NCBI GenBank assembly: GCA_027297485.1
Contig: JAPUHZ010000398.1
Location: forward strand, 1-6,319
DNA length: 6,319 nucleotides
From: Deltaproteobacteria bacterium
GTDB taxonomy: Bacteria > Desulfobacterota_B > Binatia > UBA9968
Reading direction: 5' to 3'
Every line of letters begins with the position of its first letter. The stretch's first letter is position 1. Shown here piece by piece: positions 1 through 5,956 of the stretch. The position numbers were made by a program, and so were the translations under genes. The notes under the pieces are model-generated. The model did not search any database. It was not told the origin of the DNA and saw only the letters and a program-made list of their open reading frames with translations.

Positions 1-648
1 AAGGACGCCCACAAGAGGTTGAACAATCGCTCGGCCAAGCCGGTCATTGTCGGCGCGTTAAGCGGAACGCGGACCTGGAACGCTATGATCGCATGGGGTG
101 CGGAGTTTCTAGGATGGAATGTTAGGTGGGTTACAGGTTACCCAGGGACTGATGCGCTGACTACGGCGCTACTCCAAGGAGAGATCGAGATGACGGCGAC
201 GTCCAATGCCTTTCTCCTCCGTGGTCTGAAAGAGGAAGGAGTGGTTGATCTGGTGACCCAGGCAGGGATCTTATCTGGCGGTAAATACCTCCGGCGTTCA
301 TCCTTCAGGGATGTTCCCACCATGCCTGAACTTTTGCAAGCCAAAAAACTCAAGGAAATAGAGTGGAAAGGTTACTTATCCTGGGTAGGCGCCGGCCAGG
401 TTGATAAATGGCTGGCACTACCGCCGGGAACGCCCAAGGAATACGTTCAAGCCTACCGGCTGGCCTTTGATCAGGTGACCAAGAACCCAAAGTTTCTCAC
501 TCGGGCAAAAGCGGTGTTGAGTGTAGACCTTAAGGTTACATCCGGCACGGAAATTGAGGCTTTGCTTAAGGAGATAGTCGGTATCTCGGATGAGGCTATT
601 GCCTATTCTGCTAAGGTTAGGAAAAAATACGGCTTGCCGGAAAAATAG
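1..648 (+). CDS. Tripartite tricarboxylate transporter receptor, TctC/Bug family (partial, 5' end outside window)
   Basis: This is the C-terminal 215 residues of an extracytoplasmic solute receptor of the TctC/Bug family. Such proteins bind a carboxylate or similar small acid in the periplasm and deliver it to the TctA/TctB membrane subunits. The frame is open to base 1, so the TTG at 19 is an internal codon, not a start. The signal peptide and roughly 100-130 N-terminal residues lie off the left edge. Family marks, numbered from base 1, are VTGYPGTDAL (44-53), GEIEM (60-64), DVPTMPEL (104-111), LPPGTPKEYV (140-149) and SGTEIEALL (181-189), in the usual order for the second half of a Bug protein. 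The gene ends in TAG, 89 nt before the TctA-like gene on the same strand, which supports a complete uptake system. The ligand cannot be deduced. The family call is firm; citrate or tricarboxylate specificity is not implied. Confidence 0.9.
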   Translation, partial: KDAHKRLNNRSAKPVIVGALSGTRTWNAMIAWGAEFLGWNVRWVTGYPGTDALTTALLQGEIEMTATSNAFLLRGLKEEGVVDLVTQAGILSGGKYLRRSSFRDVPTMPELLQAKKLKEIEWKGYLSWVGAGQVDKWLALPPGTPKEYVQAYRLAFDQVTKNPKFLTRAKAVLSVDLKVTSGTEIEALLKEIVGISDEAIAYSAKVRKKYGLPEK

Positions 649-729
649 TGCGGGATTCCTACAGCTATCGTCAGTGACAAGAGTTGGAGGGCCGGCGGTT
701 CCCCGTCTCAACCCAAGGCGCCTCTGGAT

Positions 730-735
730 GAGGGA
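730..735 (+). promoter_or_regulatory. Weak ribosome binding site of the TctA-TctB gene
   Basis: GAGGGA lies only 3-4 nt before the ATG at 738, which is closer than ideal. An in-frame TGA at 729-731 means no earlier start is possible. The next in-frame ATG (765, Met10) has an equally poorly spaced AGGGG. The first ATG is kept because the extra residues fit the usual TctA N-terminus. Confidence 0.45.
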
Positions 736-737
736 AA

Positions 738-2699
738 ATGTTTGAGGCTGGATACCAGGGGCTCATGGGGATACTGGAACCTTGGGCCCTTTTCCTCATG
801 GTGGCAGGGGTCATTATCAGTAGTTTGTTTGCAGCCCTGCCAGGGGTCGGATCTCTCCTGATATTGACAGCAATCCTTCCCTATAGTCTCACTCTCACTC
901 CCTATCAAGCTATTGCGCTCCTCCTGGGGATAGGAGTGGTCTCCAACACTGCCAATACCTTCTCCTCTGTGTTAATTGCTGTCCCCGGGGGTGCGGGGTC
1001 CCAGGCCACCATTGTGGATGGTTACCCGATGGCACAGAAGGGAGAGGCCAATCGTGCCTTTGGGGCCGCCTTCATGGCCTCCGCCGTAGGCGGTATCTTC
1101 GGCGCTATTGTTCTGTTGGCTTCCCTTCCTATCCTTCGGCCTCTTGTCCTCAGCTTCGGATCACCGGAATTCTTTGTTCTTGTCGTGTGGGGGCTCAGCG
1201 CCGTCGGTGTCCTTAGCGGCAAGGCGCCGATTAAAGGGCTTCTCGTAGCTATTTTTGGGGTTTTAGTTTCGACCGTGGGCATCGACGAGAAGACCGGTAT
1301 CGAGCGGTTCGCCTTCAATACCCTCTACCTCTGGGGTGGCTTCAACATCGTCATCATTGGGCTAGGCATATTTGCCGTGCCAGAGCTAATCGAAATGGCC
1401 GTCCGGAGGACCAGCATCGCTCAGGGCAAGGAGAGCGGCAGCGGCCTTATGGAGGGGATCAAGGACGTTTTTCGCAACTGGTGGCTGGTGATGCGATGCA
1501 GCGTCATTGGTGTGTGGATAGGCGTACTGCCGGGACTGGGAAGTGCTGTGGCCGACTGGTTCGCATACGCCCATGCTGTCCAGACCGAGAAAAATAGTGA
1601 GAACTTCGGCAAGGGAGATGTCCGAGGGGTCATCGCTCCTGAAAGCTCGAACAACGCGAAAGAGGGCGGGGCGCTGATCCCCACTATCGCTTTTGGCATT
1701 CCGGGGAGCACCTCCTTGGCTATTATTCTTTCTGCCTTCATCTCTGTTGGTATCACACCTGGGAGGCGCATGCTGACCGATCAGCTCCATCTGACATTAG
1801 CCATGGTCTGGGTGATCGTGTTGGCCAACCTTCTGGCAACGGCCCTCTCATTGGGCTTCTCCAAGTCATTTTCCAAGATTTCCTTTCTGCCCTTTTATGT
1901 TATCGTCCCTATGACGTTGATCCTCTGTGTTTCAGCCTCATTCACCTCCAACTATTCTTGGGGCGATCTGGGTGTCTTTCTGTTTTTCTCCCTCCTTGGC
2001 TACCTGATGAAACTCTTCGGTTGGCCTCGACCTCCGTTACTCGTGGCCGCCGTTCTGGGCCATCAAATGGAGACCTACCTCTGGCTTTCGATCTCTCTGT
2101 ATGGTTTTGGCTGGTTGATGCATCCAGGCGTGATCGCGCTCCTTCTCCTGGTGTTATTCACGCTCGGCTTTCCCATTTGGAGGAAAAGGGGGGAGCAGGG
2201 GAAAAAAATCGGCTGGGAGAAGGAGGAAGAATTGAGCAGGGGGGGGGATGCGAGTTTTACGCTCCTGCTGCTTGCGGCTTTCGCCGTAGCAGCCTACTAC
2301 GCCCTGGAGTGGCCTCTACGGGGTTCCCTTATCATCTATGCCCTTGCCGGTGTGGGCATACCTTTGGCCCTCATCCAGACCGGCTTGGATCTGTTTGCTC
2401 TTCGCCGAGCGCCGAAAGAACTTCAGGCTCTTTCTGGGGATAAGCCGCAAGTCCAGGATCCGGGCAAGCGAAGGGCAGAGGCTCTTCTCTGGATCCTCGG
2501 TCTCCTAGGAGGAGTGATACTGGTCGGCTTTCATGTTACCTTGCCTTGTTTTGCTTTTCTCTATGCGAAGTGCTACGGCGCGGGATGGAGATTAGCCCTT
2601 TTACTTGCCATTATTGCAGCAGGATTTATCACCCTTTTATTTGATAAGCTCCTGTATGTGGTTTGGCCGACTCCTTTGCTGATCAGTTCTTGGTCCTAG
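738..2699 (+). CDS. TctA large permease fused to a TctB-like small subunit
   Basis: This 653-residue inner-membrane protein combines both membrane subunits of a tripartite tricarboxylate transporter, which imports solute delivered by the upstream receptor, probably with a cation gradient as in the family. Residues 1-498 are a full-length TctA (usual length about 500). They show the two-fold repeat, with LPGVG (34-38) and LPGLG (264-268), then DGYPMAQKGEA (94-104), and the second-half block APESSNNAKEGG (300-311) with GIPGS (320-324). Many hydrophobic segments run from residue 12 to 480. After a charged linker (482-503), residues 505-645 form about four hydrophobic helices in two pairs. WPLRG (525-529), the Leu-rich second helix and the late LLFDKLLYVVWP segment (633-644) resemble TctB, and the tail's length of ~155 residues is typical of TctB. 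Organisms usually encode TctB separately, so this is a fusion. An internal SD and TTG at residue 499 could also yield free TctB. TctA is certain; TctB rests on topology, length and context. Confidence 0.93.
   Translation: MFEAGYQGLMGILEPWALFLMVAGVIISSLFAALPGVGSLLILTAILPYSLTLTPYQAIALLLGIGVVSNTANTFSSVLIAVPGGAGSQATIVDGYPMAQKGEANRAFGAAFMASAVGGIFGAIVLLASLPILRPLVLSFGSPEFFVLVVWGLSAVGVLSGKAPIKGLLVAIFGVLVSTVGIDEKTGIERFAFNTLYLWGGFNIVIIGLGIFAVPELIEMAVRRTSIAQGKESGSGLMEGIKDVFRNWWLVMRCSVIGVWIGVLPGLGSAVADWFAYAHAVQTEKNSENFGKGDVRGVIAPESSNNAKEGGALIPTIAFGIPGSTSLAIILSAFISVGITPGRRMLTDQLHLTLAMVWVIVLANLLATALSLGFSKSFSKISFLPFYVIVPMTLILCVSASFTSNYSWGDLGVFLFFSLLGYLMKLFGWPRPPLLVAAVLGHQMETYLWLSISLYGFGWLMHPGVIALLLLVLFTLGFPIWRKRGEQGKKIGWEKEEELSRGGDASFTLLLLAAFAVAAYYALEWPLRGSLIIYALAGVGIPLALIQTGLDLFALRRAPKELQALSGDKPQVQDPGKRRAEALLWILGLLGGVILVGFHVTLPCFAFLYAKCYGAGWRLALLLAIIAAGFITLLFDKLLYVVWPTPLLISSWS
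2220..2234 (+). promoter_or_regulatory. Possible internal ribosome binding site and TTG start for a free TctB-like subunit
   Basis: AAGGAGG (2220-2226), a full-strength Shine-Dalgarno match, is followed by 5 nt and a TTG at 2232-2234. That TTG is in frame with the fused gene (codon 499), exactly where TctA homology ends and the TctB-like part begins. Initiation here would give a 155-residue protein, the usual TctB size. The purine-rich stretch also simply encodes the Lys/Glu linker, so the match may be coincidental. Confidence 0.35.
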
Positions 2700-2714
2700 T
2701 GTTCTAGAGATTAC

Positions 2715-3638
2715 CTAGGCGCGGATCTCATCACGCATAAACTTGATGTATGAGATACCGAAGCAGACAGCGACCAAAGCGAAGAGGGTTGTGATATGTG
2801 GGATAATAAGAAGCAGGCTTTGGCTCAGGCCCAGCGGGGTGGGTAGAATGCCGACTAATTGCTCTTGGGGTATGGGTCCGAAGGTGCGGGCAATGGGGTT
2901 CAGTAAAATGCGCACGCAGTCTGCAAACAGGGTGCTTGGAGATATTCGACTGATCATCGTCTCGATAGTGGCCCTATAGGCTACCTGCTCGACTGTGGAC
3001 GGATCGGGGACAATGAAACCCGCTACGGCCTGGCTAATCATCCAGACGAAAATCGCAAGGAAAAGCCAAACCGCTAGTGAGGCCAGGGCGGCGGTGACCG
3101 TCCGCTGAAAAAGCAGGGAAAAAAGCAACGCCAGAGCCAGCCAGAACCCAACATAGAAGATTCCCACCGCAGTAAAAATAAGCATACGCCAAAGCTCTTC
3201 AGCGTTTGGCGGAAACCCCAGCAGGGTAATTCCCAGTCCGATGACGATGAGAAGGATGGATCCCCAAAGGATCGCTACAGTGGTGAGGCCCGCGAGAAAT
3301 TTTCCGTTGATTAGGCTATCCCGGTAAATGGGTTGAGAGAGGACGCGGCTCAGGGTCCCCCGGGCGTATTCACCGCTAATGGCATCAAAGCCGAGCGTAA
3401 TGCCCACAAGGGGACCGAAAAACCCAAGAAAGGTGGCAAGAGAGAAGAGGGCCTCGGTCCTTGAGGTAAGGAGTAACAGGAAGACAAACTGCGTAGGAGT
3501 ACCTTCGGCAGCCTGGCGGATGGCCTGTCCGGACGCATAAGTGGCCCAGGCGCCTGTGAGGATGATCAGGGCTAGCAGGATCATAAAACGGCGGCTGCTA
3601 AAGTGATCCGCAAGTTCTTTCCAAAAGACTACACTCAT
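2715..3638 (-). CDS. ABC-2 type transporter permease, NosY-like
   Basis: This 307-residue membrane protein is the transmembrane half of an ABC transporter. It would pair, probably as a homodimer, with the ATPase encoded just upstream. Six hydrophobic segments are visible at about 17-36, 65-85, 115-140, 152-177, 181-207 and 271-297, with a ~60-residue extracytoplasmic loop between the last two. The family hallmark is the cytoplasmic stretch after helix 2 (83-113): GFDAISGEYARGTL, then SQP, an Arg, and NGK before helix 3. It is typical of the ABC2_membrane_2/NosY group (COG1277). The start ATG is supported by a perfect AAGGAGG 8 nt upstream. The gene is last in the NEW3-ATPase-permease operon, 51 nt after the ATPase stop, and its own stop is 15 nt from the convergent TctA-TctB stop. 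The cargo is unknown; the family includes exporters and transporters that act on envelope proteins. Confidence 0.9.
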   Translation of the reverse strand: MSVVFWKELADHFSSRRFMILLALIILTGAWATYASGQAIRQAAEGTPTQFVFLLLLTSRTEALFSLATFLGFFGPLVGITLGFDAISGEYARGTLSRVLSQPIYRDSLINGKFLAGLTTVAILWGSILLIVIGLGITLLGFPPNAEELWRMLIFTAVGIFYVGFWLALALLFSLLFQRTVTAALASLAVWLFLAIFVWMISQAVAGFIVPDPSTVEQVAYRATIETMISRISPSTLFADCVRILLNPIARTFGPIPQEQLVGILPTPLGLSQSLLLIIPHITTLFALVAVCFGISYIKFMRDEIRA

Positions 3639-3646
3639 CGCTCAGG

Positions 3647-3653
3647 CCTCCTT
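3647..3653 (-). promoter_or_regulatory. Strong ribosome binding site of the ABC permease
   Basis: On the minus strand AAGGAGG sits 8 nt before the ATG at 3638. It fixes the start of the permease and suggests that this gene is translated independently of the ATPase rather than by coupling. Confidence 0.8.
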
Positions 3654-3689
3654 AGTACTCACAGAAAATAAAAGACATATGCCGGGCAT

Positions 3690-4622
3690 TTAGGCCTCGC
3701 GGAAGTATTTGAGATAGATCTCCTCCAAGGTCGGATCCTCGGAGCGGAGCTGGAGGAGAGAGAGTCCTTTTTTAGTTACCAGCGAGACTACTTCCGACCG
3801 CACATCCCTCGTGCATCGCAGGAACCACCCTCGGCTGCGCTGTTCTATTTCCGTTACACCGTTGAGGGAGCGTAACTCCCTATCCAGTCCGTCGGCCTTG
3901 CCGTCCACCTCGAGCAGGAAATTCCACTGACGCTCCTTGAGAATCGCGCTTCCGAGCTGGTCCAGCTCTCCTTGAACGATCATTCTTCCCTTGACGATAA
4001 TGCCGATCCGGTGACACGTTTGTTGCACCTGATGGAGCATATGGGAGGAGAGTAGAACCGTAAGACCCTGCTCGCGGCTCAGTCCTGTAATCAGGTCGAG
4101 GATGCGAGTTGCTCCATCGGGATCGATGCCCAGGGTGGGTTCATCGAGGATAACCACCTGTGGTTCCTTGACTAAGACCTCTGCAATTCCGAGCCGTTGT
4201 TTCATCCCGCGCGAGAACTCCCTTATCGGACGGTCTCCGTCTTCGGCGAGTCCAACTTGCTCCAGCAGCTGAGTGATCCTTCGATTGGCCTTGGTCTCGG
4301 GAATCCGATTCAGACGGGCAATATAGAGGAGGTTTTCCTGCGCGCTCATGTCCTCGTAGAAACCGGGATTCTCTGGAAGGTAGCCGACGCGCCTCTTAAC
4401 CTCTAGGGGCTGACGCGTAGGGTCGAAACTGCATACTGAGGCGTGTCCCCCTGTAGGCTCAGTGAGTCCGAGGAGCATCAGAATAGTCGTAGTTTTACCC
4501 GCGCCATTTGGCCCGAGAAAACCAAAAATCTCTCCCTGCTCGACCTTGAAGTCCAGTTCGTTGACCGCTACCCTATCCCGGTAGCGCTTCGTCAAGTTGG
4601 CGGTTTCGATGACAGCACTCAT
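3690..4622 (-). CDS. ABC transporter ATP-binding protein (NosF/NatA/CcmA-like)
   Basis: This 310-residue cytoplasmic ATPase powers the permease encoded downstream. All nucleotide-binding motifs are intact: Walker A GPNGAGKT (37-44), a Q-loop position occupied by Glu84 in YLPE, signature FSRGMKQRL (136-144), Walker B VVILDEPT (156-163), D-loop GID (165-167) and switch His194 in SSH. A C-terminal domain of about 80 residues follows (230-310), ending in DPTLEEIYLKYF, as in the COG1131 type that works with ABC-2 permeases. The frame is open 26 codons further upstream, to an ATG at 4700. That segment overlaps the NEW3 gene and has no ABC-like sequence, so the ATG at 4622 is chosen; it begins MSAVIETANLTKRY, as expected. 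That ATG overlaps the preceding TGA as ATGA, and no good SD precedes it, which points to translational coupling. Transport direction is probably export. Confidence 0.95.
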   Translation of the reverse strand: MSAVIETANLTKRYRDRVAVNELDFKVEQGEIFGFLGPNGAGKTTTILMLLGLTEPTGGHASVCSFDPTRQPLEVKRRVGYLPENPGFYEDMSAQENLLYIARLNRIPETKANRRITQLLEQVGLAEDGDRPIREFSRGMKQRLGIAEVLVKEPQVVILDEPTLGIDPDGATRILDLITGLSREQGLTVLLSSHMLHQVQQTCHRIGIIVKGRMIVQGELDQLGSAILKERQWNFLLEVDGKADGLDRELRSLNGVTEIEQRSRGWFLRCTRDVRSEVVSLVTKKGLSLLQLRSEDPTLEEIYLKYFREA

Positions 4623-5869
4623 CGTCGGCCCAAACGGACAAATACAGCCCCCAAACCCAGAACTACTGCGCCAACAATCGCGGCGCCGATCCAGCCCCAC
4701 AGGGTAGGGGTTGAGACCGTTACTCTCAAATCGACCGATTGGGTTGTGTCAGGGCTATTGGAGGTAAGGGTGAGGAGGTAATCACCCGCAACAGTTCGTT
4801 CGGGAGCCATGATTTCCATCTTTACCTCGCGCACCTCTTCTGGATTAAGTACGTCAATCTTGTCTGGCTTAAAGTCAACAGTCCATTTTTCTGGTTTTGC
4901 CGTGACGAAAGAGAGATTATGGATAGCGGCGGTTCCGGCATTTCCAACAAGAAAGTCAACCGGAGTTTTCTTTCCGGCCGTAATTGATGTACTCAGTCTA
5001 CCAGCGGTAGAGAACCCCATCTTGAGATCATAGGTCCCCATGAGGGTCATTTTTAGGTCGCTTGAGGCTTCTAAGGCGCCGGAACGAGCCTTGACAGTCA
5101 ACGAATAGTCACCCGCCTTAGCCCGCACCGGGGAGTCGATCTCGACGCTCAGGGTCTCGGTGGCGTTCTCCTTGAGAGCTATGGAGGTTATCTGGGTGTC
5201 ACCGAATTGGGGTTTGAAACGCACCGTCCAGCCTGCCGGGGCCTGCGCCACGAGCGCAGCGGTAAGGGCTTTATCAGTTTCGTTTTTGAGATCAACTGTG
5301 AATGTGAAGATTTGCCCTGTTGGTCCACTTAAATCAGGATACTGGCTTGTAAGCTCGAGTCCACCAGTCTCGATTTTCTCGGAGGTTACCCGGAAGGTAA
5401 TTTTTTCAATTTGACTCGTGCGGCCACTCTTGTCTTTGGCGGTAACCTTTATTTCATAGTTTCCCGGCTTGGCTTTCTCGGGAATCTTGGCTTTGAACTC
5501 GATAGTGGTCGATTTCTCCCCTTGAACCATTACAGAGCGCACGGGATAGCTAGGGTACCGTGAATGAAAAGCTACCTCCCACTCCTTAGGAACGGATTCC
5601 AAGGATAACCTGACCTGGACCGGATCCTTGGTACGGTTGACCACCTCCGCATCCATAGTCACTTCCTGCCCCTGACCAACGGTCACATCCGTATAGGGGA
5701 GAATAAGGTTGAATGAATCTTTGCTTTCTTCGGGTGCTTCTTTGCTTGATTTATCATCGTCTGCAGCGGCAGAAGCGGAAGATGGCGCATACCCGAAGGT
5801 GAAGAGAAGGAACACGAACAAAAGCGACATTACGCTGTTTCGGCCAGGGATAAAACGCCCTGTTTTCAT
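4619..5869 (-). CDS. Exported, membrane-anchored NEW3/Ig-like repeat protein (COG1470-like)
   Basis: This 416-residue protein is exported and held in the membrane by its C-terminus. Residues 1-34 form a signal peptide: Lys/Arg start, hydrophobic core 14-26, and an ASA|AA cleavage site near 34. A charged, probably flexible stretch (37-52) follows. Three tandem beta-rich repeats lie at about 54-163, 171-277 and 279-386. Each contains a Trp in a WxVxF-like strand (W97, W214, W329) and a G-x-Y motif near its end (GNY 137-139, GDY 253-255, GDY 362-364), as in NEW3/CARDB-type Ig-like domains. One helix (390-411) and a short Arg-rich tail end the protein, leaving the repeats outside the cytoplasm. 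The ATG at 5869 has a GGAGG 10 nt upstream; the ATG at 5830 has none. As first gene of the operon it likely partners the ABC exporter, by analogy with NosD. Its ligand is unknown. Confidence 0.85.
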   Translation of the reverse strand: MKTGRFIPGRNSVMSLLFVFLLFTFGYAPSSASAAADDDKSSKEAPEESKDSFNLILPYTDVTVGQGQEVTMDAEVVNRTKDPVQVRLSLESVPKEWEVAFHSRYPSYPVRSVMVQGEKSTTIEFKAKIPEKAKPGNYEIKVTAKDKSGRTSQIEKITFRVTSEKIETGGLELTSQYPDLSGPTGQIFTFTVDLKNETDKALTAALVAQAPAGWTVRFKPQFGDTQITSIALKENATETLSVEIDSPVRAKAGDYSLTVKARSGALEASSDLKMTLMGTYDLKMGFSTAGRLSTSITAGKKTPVDFLVGNAGTAAIHNLSFVTAKPEKWTVDFKPDKIDVLNPEEVREVKMEIMAPERTVAGDYLLTLTSNSPDTTQSVDLRVTVSTPTLWGWIGAAIVGAVVLGLGAVFVRLGRR

Positions 5870-5878
5870 TGCAAAAAA

Positions 5879-5888
5879 CCCTCCTTTT
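5879..5888 (-). promoter_or_regulatory. Ribosome binding site of the NEW3 gene
   Basis: AAAAGGAGGG on the minus strand places its GGAGG core 10 nt before the ATG at 5869. It favours this start over the in-frame ATG 13 codons later, which has no SD. Confidence 0.7.
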
Positions 5889-5903
5889 GGATTTGGTCTC
5901 CTA

Positions 5904-5930
5904 ATTAATCATACTGTGTGAAAAGGTCAA
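5904..5930 (-). promoter_or_regulatory. Candidate sigma-70 promoter of the NEW3-ABC operon
   Basis: On the minus strand TTGACC (5925-5930, five of six to the -35 consensus) is followed by 15 nt and ATTAAT (5904-5909, four of six to the -10). The spacer is 2 nt shorter than ideal, and with a 17-nt spacer the -10 would be poorer. Transcription would start near 5896, leaving a short leader before the RBS. The position between trmL and the NEW3 gene is right for an operon promoter, but the match is modest. Confidence 0.4.
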
Positions 5931-5945
5931 GCCCCACGGACCTTT
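5922..5945 (-). repeat. Inverted repeat in the trmL-NEW3 intergenic region (weak terminator or operator)
   Basis: A perfect 7-bp inverted repeat, AAAGGTC (5922-5928) and GACCTTT (5939-5945), is separated by 10 nt. Read on the minus strand it could fold behind trmL and end in UUUU, most of which is paired, so as an intrinsic terminator it is weak. One arm overlaps the candidate -35 hexamer, so it could instead be an operator for the NEW3 operon. The repeat is seen directly; its role is inference. Confidence 0.4.
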
Positions 5946-5956
5946 AAATATCGATC

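Noticed and set aside
19..21. TTG as start of the receptor gene
   Set aside because: The frame runs open to base 1 and the protein would lack the signal peptide and half a lobe; it is an internal Leu.
1958..2443. A 161-codon open frame on the plus strand inside the TctA-TctB gene
   Set aside because: It is an alternative frame of an obvious membrane-protein gene, rich in Ser/Pro/Arg with no domain-like pattern and no useful SD.
2695..2719. CCTAG / CTAGG inverted repeat between the convergent genes as a bidirectional terminator
   Set aside because: Only 5 bp with a 15-nt loop and no T-runs, so too weak to call.
3679..3689. ATGCC-G-GGCAT palindrome just after the ATPase stop
   Set aside because: A one-base centre cannot form a normal hairpin loop and there is no T-run; I see no support for a regulatory role.
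4623..4700. Upstream 26-codon extension of the ABC ATPase to an ATG at 4700
   Set aside because: It overlaps the transmembrane-coding end of the NEW3 gene. The family's N-terminus begins at the ATG at 4622, which forms a classic ATGA overlap.
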